A DNA stretch of 64,000 nt from Sporocytophaga sp. (GCF_017745095.1 NZ_JAGHZZ010000014.1:1-64000); one strand, 5' to 3'; positions 7,430 to 17,385 are shown, numbered from the stretch's first letter. Program-made: numbers and translations. Notes: a model not told the origin generated them from the letters alone.

Positions 7430-7921
7430 TTAAAGCTTATAAATAACACCTCCTTTTCTCTCTGTTCTTTCCATTTTTTCAATTGTTCCATTTTTGGCCA
7501 GAGCACTCGCAGATACATTTAACCACTGCTTTAATGTTTGGTCTTTTACCCTACGCCTAACAAAGTCTAAGTCTAAATTTTCAACTTCTGAAAAGACCTC
7601 GGCAATTGTAGCTTCACCACCGAGCTTTTTGAGTCCCCAAAGAAATAAATCATAGCCATTAGCACTCTTTAATTTCTCAATGTCATTATGCTTGCTCTTT
7701 TTCTCTACTAAAAGTTTGGGAGAATGAGAAGAAGATTGAAGCATTGTCTCATCGTCTTCATGACTTATTTCAGTCGGATCAAGCATTTCATATGCTTCTT
7801 TGATTAGTTTTATTGCTGAAAGGAGATACTGATTTCTCTTTTCAAGTGAGCTGAGTGCTTCCTTTAAATGCCTTCGAGCTTCTTTATTCCCATGTTGAGG
7901 ATCTTTAAGAATGTTGTTCAT
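7430..7921 (-). CDS. Hypothetical protein with a possible C-terminal winged helix
   Basis: 163 residues. The N-terminal 50 residues form a charged helix likely to be coiled coil (KEALSSLEKRNQYLLSAIKLIKEAYEML), followed by a Ser/Lys-rich linker. Residues from about 88 on (YDLFLWGLKKLGGEATIAEVFSEV and GTIEKMERTERKGGVIYKL) resemble a small winged-helix fold by pattern only. No signal peptide or membrane segment. It ends about 40 bp before a bidirectional hairpin, so it is probably a one-gene unit. Function unknown. Confidence 0.6.
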   Translation of the reverse strand: MNNILKDPQHGNKEARRHLKEALSSLEKRNQYLLSAIKLIKEAYEMLDPTEISHEDDETMLQSSSHSPKLLVEKKSKHNDIEKLKSANGYDLFLWGLKKLGGEATIAEVFSEVENLDLDFVRRRVKDQTLKQWLNVSASALAKNGTIEKMERTERKGGVIYKL

Positions 7922-8317
7922 ATAGATTTTCTATTGTTGAAGAACAACTATTACAAAGAGGAATTGTTTGGGGTGTATATTGAAAAAGTTATATATTAAA
8001 ATATTCTAAAGTTTTGGCTATATACTTAATTAACAGATTATTATACATGTATTTAAAAATATCAAATATTCAAATTATTATAAATTTACCGACACTAAAC
8101 TATGGTAACTAATTCTAATACAACGTTTTTGACAACTTACCTGAGATTGTAATAATGAATTTTCTATATGGAAGATTAATTTGGAGAATATTATTACAAA
8201 GGCCTTCCTTAATGAAATGATATAAAAAGAATTATAAAAATAGATTTAGGTAATGTTATACATGCCTAAAGTGATATAAAAAATGTTTAAGCATCCATAT
8301 CAATATTATATATAGAT
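7922..8317. other. AT-rich gap without a recognisable gene
   Basis: About 400 bp of very AT-rich DNA between two minus-strand genes. I see no open frame of useful length, no strong hairpin with a T-tract and no repeat shared with the rest of the window. It presumably holds the promoter of the gene at 7430-7921. Confidence 0.5.
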
Positions 8318-8623
8318 TTATGCTTTAAGTAGAGAATTGACATATATTATATACAATGAAAGGACTGAAGCACAGATGCGAAGAATTGTCATCATAATAT
8401 TTACAAACAGATTTTCTTTCTTTTCATAAGAACTATAGAAAAAATATATTGAGGTAAGAACTGACAGGGATATGATGGATAAGAAAATAACAAAATATTC
8501 ATCCCGGTCAGCATTCTGCCTATTAACAATCCAATGAAGCGTTACAAGTGCTCCTAGTCCAATGAATCCAGTAACAAACTTTATAAATTCTTTAAATTTA
8601 TTTCTGAGATCATATAATAACAT
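8318..8623 (-). CDS. Small membrane protein, three predicted helices
   Basis: 101 residues with hydrophobic segments at about 14-32 (FVTGFIGLGALVTLHWIV), 43-62 (YFVIFLSIISLSVLTSIYFF) and 73-96. No family is recognised. A repeat of the attC-like set lies just upstream (8669-8729), and the gene has the one-gene, one-orientation pattern of its neighbours. Confidence 0.55.
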   Translation of the reverse strand: MLLYDLRNKFKEFIKFVTGFIGLGALVTLHWIVNRQNADRDEYFVIFLSIISLSVLTSIYFFYSSYEKKENLFVNIMMTILRICASVLSLYIIYVNSLLKA

Positions 8624-8668
8624 ATTGCAAAATGATAAGATATATCAGTAAAAATTTTACAGTAATTA

Positions 8669-8729
8669 TATAAAAATAAACAAAAAAGTGTAGGTTTTAA
8701 AGAGCTGAGCAGCAATTATTAGCATTAAC
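8669..8729 (-). repeat. attC-like intergenic repeat, copy C (short form)
   Basis: Shares with copies A and B the block TATAAAAAT followed by an A-rich stretch and AGTGTAG (8669-8693), and a tail GCAATTATTAGCATTAAC that aligns with the copy B tail. The spacing between block and tail is about 14 nt here against more than 40 nt in A and B, so this copy is shortened. Confidence 0.35.
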
Positions 8730-8750
8730 TTGCAACTAATTAACCTATTG

Positions 8751-9197
8751 TTATTTGTGATTAAAATTATTTGCGTCCTTTATCGGAAACATAATCATAT
8801 TATCGAACTGAATTTCTTTATTACCTAACTTGATAATATTATGAGATTTAAGATCCTTGTTAATGAGGCAAATGTACAATCTGTCTCCATCCTTTATATT
8901 TTTAAATATGGATGTGTCGAAACGCTCATTAAACTCAGAAAGATCGTAAGCAACAATCTTATTCAATATTTTACCTCTCCTTGTTATGAATATTCTTATA
9001 TCCAAATTTTCCAGTGTGTCGTTTCCTGTAGGCTGTATTTCTAATATAACCTCAGCATTCAGATGTATTGTATCCTGAGGATCAGGCTTAACACCATTAA
9101 TAAATACTTCAGAGCTTATATTATATTTATCCTGTGATTGTACATGGATAGTAGCACAAAGCAAAAGTGGAATTAGCAAAAACTTATTTTTTTTCAT
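8751..9197 (-). CDS. Secreted hypothetical protein
   Basis: 148 residues from the preferred ATG at 9197, which places MKKNKFLLIPLLLCATIHVQS at the N-terminus as a good Sec signal peptide; an ATG 21 bp further up is in frame but spoils it. The mature part (ISSEVFINGVKPDP then VILEIQPTGND) is beta-rich and vaguely like the immunoglobulin-like modules of periplasmic gliding/secretion proteins, but I cannot name a family. Probably periplasmic or surface located. Confidence 0.6.
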   Translation of the reverse strand: MKKNKFLLIPLLLCATIHVQSQDKYNISSEVFINGVKPDPQDTIHLNAEVILEIQPTGNDTLENLDIRIFITRRGKILNKIVAYDLSEFNERFDTSIFKNIKDGDRLYICLINKDLKSHNIIKLGNKEIQFDNMIMFPIKDANNFNHK

Positions 9198-9344
9198 TGT
9201 ATTTAAATTCTCATACAATATGGGTTATTGTCGCATAGAAGTCTTCAAGTGCTTTTCTATCAACACGAATAGAGAGAGACTTAAAAGCACACACCTAGTT
9301 TTTTATATCACCCTACACTGGAAATCCTAATGTGATTTATCTTT

Positions 9345-9842
9345 TTATTCTTTATTACTCAGCTCCAGATACATTGAGACTGCTCTCCATTGCTTATTAT
9401 TAATTGAAATGATATCCTCCCAATTGTCACGAATATAAAATCCAGCTTTTTTATAGCAATTAATCGCATTTACATTCCAATCATAAACGATCAATTCAAT
9501 AACATTACTTTCTGATGCTTGACTTATTTGCTCTATCATTCCTTTAACTATATTAAGTCCTATTCCCTTATTCCGACTTTCTTTTTGCCCAATCAGAATT
9601 CGGCTTAGTCTTGGAATTTTATTAGTATAGTTTAATTCGCAATGTCCTATATATTCACCAGACTCAGTTAATTTTATTTTTAGTGGTTTCCTATCTTTTG
9701 AATTAACATATTCATCTAATTGAGACTTTGTAAGAGGGTAAGAAAAATATGGACCTGCAAATTGCATTAAATCTTCTTCGTTTTCTATCCAGGATATTAA
9801 ACGGTCAAAATCATCTGATGTAAATGGTTCGAATGTAATCAT
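9345..9842 (-). CDS. GNAT family N-acetyltransferase
   Basis: 165 residues in the RimJ/RimL-like GNAT fold. The acetyl-CoA pyrophosphate loop is seen as ESRNKGIGLNIVKGM (Q/RxxGxG/A motif A), followed by the motif B region VYDWNVNAINCYKKAGF, typical of the family. The N-terminal part ITFEPFTSDDFDRLISWI is the usual first strand and helix. The substrate cannot be told from sequence. GNAT genes are common cargo of gene cassettes, in line with its neighbours. Confidence 0.85.
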   Translation of the reverse strand: MITFEPFTSDDFDRLISWIENEEDLMQFAGPYFSYPLTKSQLDEYVNSKDRKPLKIKLTESGEYIGHCELNYTNKIPRLSRILIGQKESRNKGIGLNIVKGMIEQISQASESNVIELIVYDWNVNAINCYKKAGFYIRDNWEDIISINNKQWRAVSMYLELSNKE

Positions 9843-9929
9843 ATCTTTAATTAAATATAATGGAAAGTATCTAGAGATGTGTTTTTTTTAATGCATTACA
9901 CTATACTCATGATTGATTTAATGGGAGAT

Positions 9930-11747
9930 TTAATACTCTTCATTTTCGTATTCTGTAAATTTCCATGTATTTTCAAAAAGAACTTTTTTACTCTTAAATG
10001 TTAGTTTCTGAGGCCCTTTGTCAAAAATCGTAGAAACAGAGTCCCAGTAAATCTTTTGATCTGTTGGGTTATAAACAAAATGATAACTTTTTCTACCATA
10101 TATACTTTGCCTCCATTCACCATTTTTAAATGCTGAATAAGAAGTAATCAAAATACCAGAATCATCTAGCAAAATGCTTACTCTCGGTTCATCATCACCT
10201 ATAAAATGATCATTAACTTTAAATAGCTGAAGAGAGTCTTTGCTAGTACCCAAAGCCACTCCGATTTTAGTTTTATAAATATACTGATCATATCCATCAG
10301 AGTCTTTTTTGGTCCTATCCATTCTTGCCTGAAAGACGACATCCTCAATATTGTCCTTATTTATATCACCGAATTTATATTGGATAAGTTTGTATTTAGG
10401 AAACTCACGTTCAATTATTTTCTTTAAATCCAAATGTTTAGATGGCACCTCGACGAGCTTATCTCCATTATAACTCATTATGGAAATAAGATAATAATCA
10501 AGTGCATCAACATAATTTTGTTCACAATCATCTGCGGGCATAATATCAATCATTTCGGATGAATAGGAATGCTTAATTACTTTGCCCGGAATTCCATGTT
10601 GGTATGAAGGAAAAATATGCTCTACCCCTTCGCTTAGCGGACCATCACCAACACCGCCATCAGAACAGAAAAGCTTAAGCTCTTTACCATTCCAAAGATA
10701 GTATACATCTCCTCCCCACTCTCCGCAACCATGTGCTATAGATTCTATTGCCACAAAATCATTTCCTTGCCCAAATCCTAAATCGCCAAAAGAATGAAGT
10801 GTTTCATCATAGATATCGTAATTTAACATTACATGATTAACTATGCTTCCCTTATTTAAAACAAACAAAGCATTATGACATAAAAGATAGGAGGTATTCT
10901 CATCATCATTGTCTTGGATTTGTTGTTTAGGACTGGAGATTGAACTTCCCCAAACGTATCCTACTTTTCCTTTCCATTTTATTTTGAACCAGTAGTTTTC
11001 CTCCTTATTAACTGTATCTAACTTTGCCAGTTTTTCAATTTGTTCTACTAGTGTATATTTCGATAGTTGTCCTATTGTTTTAGAAGATACACTTGGTAAG
11101 ACTCTTAGATTCACCTTATCACGGTTGATTATAGAGCCTAAGGAATCTTTTAACTCTTTTCGGGAAGATAGATGATTAGCATTAATATTTTCTTTATCGC
11201 ATCGACCTGCTTTGTTCACCTTTACCCCATCAAATGAATACATTAAATCTGAATCACTTAACTTAAAGTAAAGATTGTTTTTTTCTGAAGAAAGAGGCTG
11301 TATTGGGTAGATATGAGAATATAGGTTATATGGCTTATCGGGATATGTCCCCGATATAATCAAGCTGTCACCTGCAAATATTTTATATGCTAATCCTTTA
11401 GAATCATTTTTAACCAGTAATCTATTTCCGTTTATATGACCAAAAGTATTAATAGCAAGATTTATACCCCAAATATATCCGGAAGTGCCATTATAAAGAA
11501 TCGGCATCCAGTACGCAATAACGCCACTGATCGTATCGATTTTATAAGTTTTACTGCAAATAATTACTTCTGTTCCTTGCTTTAAGGTTGCTATTATTTT
11601 AGCATTTGGTGAAGGACTTTCTCTCACATTAGCTTCTCCTGAATACACAACTTTTCTATCATTTCTTGAATAAAGTTGACCGTAAATGGATGAATGAAAG
11701 AATAGAATAATTAAAATGATAAAAGTTTTTCTATATAGTATCCGCAT
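9930..11747 (-). CDS. Secreted protein with two bacterial SH3 (SH3b) domains
   Basis: 605 residues with a signal peptide (TFIILIILFFHSSIYGQ). A first SH3b domain covers about 30-105 (ANVRESPSPNAKII, WMPILYNGTSGYIWG) and a second about 205-270 (VNLRVLPSVSSKTIGQL, WFKIKWKGKVGYVWGSSI). SH3b domains usually bind peptidoglycan or other cell-wall ligands. The C-terminal half (about 280-605) holds Asp-rich stretches such as GDINKDNIEDVVFQARMD, which look like FG-GAP/calcium-loop beta-propeller blades. Likely a periplasmic or surface protein of unknown role. Confidence 0.65.
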   Translation of the reverse strand: MRILYRKTFIILIILFFHSSIYGQLYSRNDRKVVYSGEANVRESPSPNAKIIATLKQGTEVIICSKTYKIDTISGVIAYWMPILYNGTSGYIWGINLAINTFGHINGNRLLVKNDSKGLAYKIFAGDSLIISGTYPDKPYNLYSHIYPIQPLSSEKNNLYFKLSDSDLMYSFDGVKVNKAGRCDKENINANHLSSRKELKDSLGSIINRDKVNLRVLPSVSSKTIGQLSKYTLVEQIEKLAKLDTVNKEENYWFKIKWKGKVGYVWGSSISSPKQQIQDNDDENTSYLLCHNALFVLNKGSIVNHVMLNYDIYDETLHSFGDLGFGQGNDFVAIESIAHGCGEWGGDVYYLWNGKELKLFCSDGGVGDGPLSEGVEHIFPSYQHGIPGKVIKHSYSSEMIDIMPADDCEQNYVDALDYYLISIMSYNGDKLVEVPSKHLDLKKIIEREFPKYKLIQYKFGDINKDNIEDVVFQARMDRTKKDSDGYDQYIYKTKIGVALGTSKDSLQLFKVNDHFIGDDEPRVSILLDDSGILITSYSAFKNGEWRQSIYGRKSYHFVYNPTDQKIYWDSVSTIFDKGPQKLTFKSKKVLFENTWKFTEYENEEY

Positions 11748-11940
11748 TTTGCAAGAGACGTAATTATTAATTTGTAAAAAAGCAATTATTGAAATTCAGT
11801 TATTGGCCATAACGTTTAGAGTATGGCATTGACTGATTTTATAAATGCTACAATGACCAATCTTATGAAAGATAACAATTTTGGATCAAACCAAACCTAA
11901 AAATGACTTAAAGCTTTTGTTAAAAGCTGGACTTTTTCTT

Positions 11941-12534
11941 TCATCTTTTTTTATAAAAAATTGCTAAAGCACTGTCTCGTAGAACAACTTCATGTGTAAT
12001 AGGAACATCATTGTAAAGATGTTTTAATGACAACGGAATTAATGCATAATCAAATTTCCAAAGCTTAGACTTGTCGTTTGTCCTTAGCCCATCAAAATCC
12101 TGTCCGTCCTGAGCCTCGTCAGTAAAATAAACACCTGTATATCTAAACTCTTTAAACATTTCAAAACTTAATGATTCTACCAAATCATAACTCTTCTCAA
12201 AATACTCTGCTCCTCTTAAGTCTTCTGTTTCAATGAGCAAATCACAGCATATCCAATTGTCCTTGAATGAAGGGCCAAGGGCTGGTGTGTGAACCATCAG
12301 CAATGGTCTGACTTTTACGTCTGAATATCTTGTGCTGAAATAGCCAGCTTTAGTTATTGATGAGTAGACATATCCGTCGTCTTCAATTTTCCATTCAAAA
12401 CTTTTGAATTCATCTTCAATTTCTTGATTCCAAAGCCCGATCTGTCTAAGCACAGCTTCAAACCTGTCCAGTGTTGGTTTGTAGTCTGTTCCATTCAATT
12501 TCTCGAACGTTTGTATGTTACTTAATTCTGGCAT
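11941..12534 (-). CDS. Hypothetical protein
   Basis: 197 residues, soluble, rich in aromatic and acidic residues, with no signal peptide. No known family recognised. The downstream gap (11748-11940) has a plausible attC-like end (AAACGTTATGG on the minus strand), which fits a cassette gene, though that gap does not share the core block of the other repeats. Confidence 0.55.
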   Translation of the reverse strand: MPELSNIQTFEKLNGTDYKPTLDRFEAVLRQIGLWNQEIEDEFKSFEWKIEDDGYVYSSITKAGYFSTRYSDVKVRPLLMVHTPALGPSFKDNWICCDLLIETEDLRGAEYFEKSYDLVESLSFEMFKEFRYTGVYFTDEAQDGQDFDGLRTNDKSKLWKFDYALIPLSLKHLYNDVPITHEVVLRDSALAIFYKKR

Positions 12535-12552
12535 ATTTGTATTCAGATCTAA

Positions 12553-12800
12553 TTATAAAAATCCATAAGGTATCGACTTAGAAAGCAATTCTACGATATT
12601 TTTTACATCCATCTTCTTAAGCATATTCTTCCTGTGATTGTAGACAGTATGTTCACTTATATTAAGTATACAACTGATTTCAGTGCTTGATTTCCCTATT
12701 TGATTAAGTTAAGAATTTCCCTCTCTCTGGGACCGCCTTGCAATTTAAACTTAATTGTTCTTTTTTGAATGATAAGTTTATGAGAAGCTGAAGGTTTACC
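12553..12800 (-). pseudogene. Broken LuxR-type DNA-binding domain
   Basis: The minus strand encodes the last part of a LuxR/GerE helix-turn-helix in two frames. PREREILNLIK ends at a TAG, and after a one-base shift the continuation reads STEISCILNISEHTVYNHR then KNMLKKMDVKNIVELL to a stop at 12553. Adding one A in the AAA run at the junction restores the domain. The sensor part is missing: upstream lies the terminator of the protease gene. So it is a truncated, frameshifted remnant, unless the shift is a sequencing error. Confidence 0.65.
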
Positions 12801-12822
12801 CTCTTTTGATATTGTGACACAC

Positions 12823-12851
12823 AAAAAAAGGGTTGCCATTCCCGGCAACCC
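12823..12851 (-). terminator. Intrinsic terminator of the M4 protease gene
   Basis: On the minus strand GGGTTGCC / GGCAACCC (arms 12851-12844 and 12837-12830) with a 6-nt loop is followed by seven T. It lies 28 bp after the protease stop codon. Confidence 0.85.
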
Positions 12852-12878
12852 TCTTCATTCATTTAACTAAAATGAAAT

Positions 12879-15800
12879 TTAATATTTTATTACTGTTTTT
12901 GTTCTGGAAACGTTTCCGTCGTTACACTTCAACACATAGAATCCAGGAGTAAGTTCTGTAGAAATCGAATAACTTGCACCTGATACAAGGTTTTTGTCGG
13001 CATAAACCACGGATCCAACAGAATTTATCAACTCAACAGAGTAGGTTTTTCCTGCTGCAAAATCTGCCCTGAAAGTAAGTTCACTGCTAAATGGATTAGG
13101 ATAAGCTGCTATTCCGTTTTCTGCAATTCCAGCTCCTTCTAATGGCATATCAAGGTTATACATACGTGTATTGACCGTTGTACATGTTCCTGCAATAGCT
13201 GTTGGATTGTTGTCGGTATTTGATGGACTCGATCCTCTGTAGCCACTGTTTAATGGAAGTGTTGGCGTTGGAGCAATTCTGTCATTAATTGTTTCTACTG
13301 TGCCAGTTTCATCAAATGGATAATACGCTACCAGACCTGCTTCACTTCCATATAAAGCCCTGTTCATGTTATTCTGAATCTGTGTCTGTGTTCTCGCAGC
13401 ATTCCAAATACGAAGTTCTTTAATGGAACCGTTAAATGCATTATATACAGTAGGCAGCTGGTTAGCATCATAATATCCTCCTATATAGGTAACATTCACT
13501 CCATTGCCTGTAGGACCAAAGTCTCTCGTATTAAGTTCGGTTGCAAGTAGGACACCATCCATGTACATTTTAGTATCAGTTGAGTTTTTTACAACTGCTA
13601 TATGATGGCACTTATTATCCCTTAAATTTGTAGATATACCTACTATTGAATTCATTGATCTGAAAGATACATAATCAGGACAGGTAGAGCAGGTTGCCCT
13701 GTTGGTCCAGAATTCTGCAGAACCAGTAGGTCCATCACCATAATTTCCCAGCAGGTACTCGGCCTGTCCACCATAGGTTGCAAGCGGAGCAGATGGGTTT
13801 GATTTGATAATAATCTCATAAGTAAAGTCTCCAAGGCCCAATCCCATTTTCGAATGCGCAGGAATTATCGCAACATCATCTGTTCCATCAAACGAAAGAC
13901 CATTCGGAGAAAGTGGCTTTGGATAAGCATCGCAAGTTGTTGCATTAGCCACAGCATCAAGCACAGTGATAGACTTTGTAAGAGGTACGCAGACATCTGA
14001 AGTAAATTCATTTAAAGAGATTGTTCTTGCACCTGGAGTTGTACCATTGAAATTGATAGTAATTGAATTAGTTGCAGAACCAGAAACAACACTGGTATTT
14101 GGAGGTAATGTCCAAGTATATGTTGATCCCGTATTAGCAGTTATAGCAAAATTAACATTGGTCTGATATGGACATACAGATGTAGGACCTGTGATCGAAT
14201 TAACTGGATTTGCACCTACACCAACCGCATACCAAGCTTTTGCTACCTGCAATGCTTCATTCGAACATTGTCCATAAAGATCTTCAGCCGCAAGTATTGT
14301 AAACTGACGAGCCTGAGCATAGTTTGTATTTGGTGTAAAATGATAAACTAGAGCTCTGTAAGCAATTTTAGCTGCAACATCACGTGTGATAGAAGATACT
14401 GAAAATGCGTTACCTAAATCGTTTGTTCCTGAGCCCCCGTTTGCCAGCAGATAAAACCAGTAGTTTGCAACACCGCTGTTTCCATGCACTCCGCAATAGT
14501 CATTTGAAGCGTCTGGTACGCAGCTTGAAGTATTTTGCCAGTAGGTACCGCCATATGTATCTGGCTGGTTTCTTGCATTAGGATTTGACATTGAGCGCAA
14601 CATTCCCGAAGCCCAGACCTCTTCGCCCATGGTATAGTTTCCTGTCCCTTTTGCATAAAATTCAAAATCAGTACCAAGAATATCACTCCATGCTTCATTC
14701 AGTGCCCCAGACTCTCCTTCATATAAAAGTCCCGCAGTGTTCTCTGTAACACCATGTGTGAATTCATGACCAATTACGTCCATTGAAGTAACAGAACCAA
14801 CAGTTTGTGTTCCTGAGAATCCGTCTCCTCCATCACCAAAAACCATTACACCGCCACCAAGCCATGCTGCATTGTCCGGATCAAGGTTAACTCCATCCAT
14901 TGTGTTGAAATGAGCCACACCCAAGATTGACGTATTCTGATTGTCGAATCCATTACGGCCGTGATTACACTTGTAGTAATCATAAATTTTCCCGAGTCCG
15001 TAATGTATTTGAAAACCTGTTTTATGATGAAGATCGCTTGGCCAGGTTGTACCAGTTGGTTTTCCATAATAATAAGTCTGTCCAACATTGTCCAAATAAA
15101 TGGTTTCAATTATCTGAGTGCTGCTTCCGCACGTATTGCGGCAGTCATCATAAAGTACATCTATTCCCGACAATCCTGTTGAAGGTGGAACCACATTGTC
15201 ATTGATTGTTTTTGAACCTTCATATCTGGTCTGTACTGTTGGATTGCCACACTTATGTTGTCTGCTGATTTTTTTAACTATTGCACCAGTCTTTGCATTT
15301 ACATATACATAATAACGACCTCTTGCCGGTGCTTTTCCAAAAACATCCACCTTCCACGCAAGCACATGTTGCTGAGCAGCATCAAGTGTAATGATAAGTA
15401 TCGGTGCCTCAATTTTAAATCTTGCATCTGTAAATTCAGATGTTGATCCGATAGCAGAAAGTGAAAGTGTTTTTGCTTGAGCAGAAGTTGTAACCGGGGT
15501 AACATCCGTGAGAGTAATATTTTTTGTAAATACAGATGCAGACTTTACTAAACCACTTTTAACATGTGTTTTTACCACAGCATTTTCTACATCAACTCCG
15601 GAAATATTCTGGATGTAACTATTGTGAGTAAAGCCCTTGGTATCTGTTTCTGTTTTCAGAAGTTTGAGCGGAGAATTTGATGAACCTAACAGGTTTACCT
15701 TACTGTTGAAATTTGTCACAAAAGCCGTAGATGTCACAAGTGAGGTAGTTTTAAATACCATCACTTGCTGGCTAGAGCCTGGAACAATGTTTACAGTATA

Positions 15801-15911
15801 GCTGGAATAAACTGGATTGTTATACTGGGCCTGAAGATCAGAGGTGGCCATCCCTCCTGAAAATGCCATAATAATCGCAATGGCTTTCCTAAAAAGTAAT
15901 TTTCTGTTCAT
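12879..15911 (-). CDS. Secreted M4 (thermolysin-like) metalloprotease with T9SS sorting domain
   Basis: 1010 residues. A signal peptide (residues 1-28) and an FTP/PepSY-type propeptide (about 35-215) precede the M4 catalytic domain. The zinc site HEFTH is at 382-386 with the third ligand E406 in GALNEAWSD, and the catalytic His lies in CGVHGNSGVANYW. After the peptidase come a PKD-like module (about 575-655), a LamG/concanavalin-like module (about 670-865) and a C-terminal T9SS type A sorting domain (AAYPNPFSSELTF ... GFYVLKC ... KTVIKY). It should cross the outer membrane through the type IX system and act on external protein. A well-formed terminator follows. A TAGCTTTG box about 220 bp upstream is a possible promoter. 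Confidence 0.93.
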   Translation of the reverse strand: MNRKLLFRKAIAIIMAFSGGMATSDLQAQYNNPVYSSYTVNIVPGSSQQVMVFKTTSLVTSTAFVTNFNSKVNLLGSSNSPLKLLKTETDTKGFTHNSYIQNISGVDVENAVVKTHVKSGLVKSASVFTKNITLTDVTPVTTSAQAKTLSLSAIGSTSEFTDARFKIEAPILIITLDAAQQHVLAWKVDVFGKAPARGRYYVYVNAKTGAIVKKISRQHKCGNPTVQTRYEGSKTINDNVVPPSTGLSGIDVLYDDCRNTCGSSTQIIETIYLDNVGQTYYYGKPTGTTWPSDLHHKTGFQIHYGLGKIYDYYKCNHGRNGFDNQNTSILGVAHFNTMDGVNLDPDNAAWLGGGVMVFGDGGDGFSGTQTVGSVTSMDVIGHEFTHGVTENTAGLLYEGESGALNEAWSDILGTDFEFYAKGTGNYTMGEEVWASGMLRSMSNPNARNQPDTYGGTYWQNTSSCVPDASNDYCGVHGNSGVANYWFYLLANGGSGTNDLGNAFSVSSITRDVAAKIAYRALVYHFTPNTNYAQARQFTILAAEDLYGQCSNEALQVAKAWYAVGVGANPVNSITGPTSVCPYQTNVNFAITANTGSTYTWTLPPNTSVVSGSATNSITINFNGTTPGARTISLNEFTSDVCVPLTKSITVLDAVANATTCDAYPKPLSPNGLSFDGTDDVAIIPAHSKMGLGLGDFTYEIIIKSNPSAPLATYGGQAEYLLGNYGDGPTGSAEFWTNRATCSTCPDYVSFRSMNSIVGISTNLRDNKCHHIAVVKNSTDTKMYMDGVLLATELNTRDFGPTGNGVNVTYIGGYYDANQLPTVYNAFNGSIKELRIWNAARTQTQIQNNMNRALYGSEAGLVAYYPFDETGTVETINDRIAPTPTLPLNSGYRGSSPSNTDNNPTAIAGTCTTVNTRMYNLDMPLEGAGIAENGIAAYPNPFSSELTFRADFAAGKTYSVELINSVGSVVYADKNLVSGASYSISTELTPGFYVLKCNDGNVSRTKTVIKY

Positions 15912-16500
15912 AAATAATTGTTAATTGTTTTATAAAAAAGTTAAAATAAAAGCACTAACAGGATTAATTAAAACATATGGATGTCACTTTTGAGTGACTC
16001 TAAAAATTTATCGGATTTAATCTGTAATACAATTTTGATGAAACCGAAAAGGCTAGTCCGTTAAGAACTTTAAGCTTTCTCATTTCTTATGTATTTCAAT
16101 TCGCTCCTTTGAATTAATTATTATAACTCAAAGCTACACCCTCACTTCGCATCTCATTTGCGAATTGAAACTAAATCATTAATCCGGATATCTTTTTCTT
16201 CAATATTTTAAAAAGCTTGCTTGTTGATTTATAAAAAGTTGCACTAAAAACATCTACGACCAACCACTAAAACAAATAGACTAACTTGGCATTTATTATC
16301 ACAAACATAACAATTATGTAGATATTAATGCATATTTCCAGGGAAGTTTTTTAAAAAAAAATCAGTCAACAATATCCACAAAGAGATATGCCTTTTGATT
16401 CTACAATCATATAAACAAGTTCATAAATTGTTTACTCAAATTCGGAACTTGACATTTAGGAGATAACTAACTATTAAGAGTAATATATTATTAATGCCAT
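15912..16500. other. Long gap upstream of the protease, no gene seen
   Basis: About 590 bp with no open frame of note on either strand. It has a short hairpin GTCACT-TTTG-AGTGAC near 15983-15998 and a -7-like TAGCTTTG box on the minus strand (16136-16129) that could serve the protease. The remainder is AT-rich and featureless to my eye. Confidence 0.5.
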
Positions 16501-16512
16501 CTATTCATCTAT

Positions 16513-16676
16513 ATGGCAATGGTAAGACTTGTAGCTGTGGTGTAGGCTTGATCTGTTTCTCTATTATATAAATTCATCATCATGCCTTATAAAAATATAG
16601 TAAAAGTGCGGCGAATAAAATACAGTTCTTAAGCTACCTCATTCACCCCCCATTGCTGCAGCCTGATGTTAGCAGC
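16513..16676 (-). repeat. attC-like intergenic repeat, copy A
   Basis: In the minus orientation it starts GCTAACATCAGGCTGCAGC just after the lipoprotein gene's stop and ends near CAGCTACAAGTCTTACCATTG; the two ends are imperfect inverted repeats. The inner block (16584-16612, GCCTTATAAAAAT then AGTGCGG) is shared with copy B at the same distance from both ends. Size, end symmetry and position directly 3' of a single gene are those of an integron attC site. Confidence 0.4.
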
Positions 16677-16681
16677 AGATT

Positions 16682-17308
16682 TTATTTATCAAGATCCAAG
16701 CTGTCTTTTTTCTGACTTTCCAATGTATTTATTGTAGTATCCGTAAAATCAATTGTATCAATCGGCACTGATTCATCAATTTCTTCATCACCCGATCCTA
16801 TTACTCTTTTACATTTAATTCCTTTTGTATTAGTAATTGGCTTGATTCTTCCATTTTTAGTATCAGCATACCAAGCTTTGATAATTTTATCGTAATCATT
16901 CTCATCATCTGTATCAATTACCAAGGCTATTATTTCTTCATTTGAAACATTGCCCTGACTACAATTACCATAAGCTATAAATTGATTCTCTTTAACATTA
17001 TCAATGTAAATGGTGTCGAGAATCTTAAATTTTACTTTCCCATTTTCTGACGGTTTAGAGATCTCGTCAAGAATTATAATGTGTTTATCTTTTTTTTGCA
17101 AATGAGTAAATCCGAATCTAAAATCTCCTTCTTCATCTTTACTAGATTCTATTACAGATCCACCTATTTCATCATAACCCTTAAAATCTGGGAGTTCATT
17201 TGCGTCTCTAAAAACCTTGCCAAACATAGGATTATCCTTATTTCCAAAGTTTTCGCATCCAACTAATATAAGTATGACTAATAAGGCTATTAATATATTT
17301 ATTTTCAT
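16682..17308 (-). CDS. Hypothetical lipoprotein
   Basis: 208 residues from the ATG at 17308. This start gives a textbook lipoprotein signal (MKINILIALLVILILVGCEN) with the lipid-bearing Cys at 18; an in-frame ATG at 17386 would bury it. The mature part is acidic and polar, with VIDTDDENDYDKIIKAWYAD and a C-terminal string of Asp/Thr. No family is recognised. It lies between two attC-like repeats. Confidence 0.65.
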   Translation of the reverse strand: MKINILIALLVILILVGCENFGNKDNPMFGKVFRDANELPDFKGYDEIGGSVIESSKDEEGDFRFGFTHLQKKDKHIIILDEISKPSENGKVKFKILDTIYIDNVKENQFIAYGNCSQGNVSNEEIIALVIDTDDENDYDKIIKAWYADTKNGRIKPITNTKGIKCKRVIGSGDEEIDESVPIDTIDFTDTTINTLESQKKDSLDLDK

Positions 17309-17385
17309 CAATTTGAATAAGCAGTTTAGGTTGTTGATGTTGCGGGTTTGAAAGTAATGTTCTATCATCCATTGCAGGCCCAGCA

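Noticed and set aside
4690-7430. Terminal inverted repeats of the IS1595 element
   Set aside because: AATAGGT occurs near both ends (about 4709 and 7252), but in direct, not inverted, orientation and too short to mean anything.
9219-9344. Attachment-site candidate in the gap before the GNAT gene
   Set aside because: It forms a GTGCTTTT/AAAAGCAC hairpin but shares neither the core nor the tail of the repeats at 8669, 16513 and 18280.
14414-15505. Several open frames of 60-95 codons on both strands inside the M4 protease gene
   Set aside because: They overlap a clearly coding region with catalytic motifs and show no family features; they are frame shadows.
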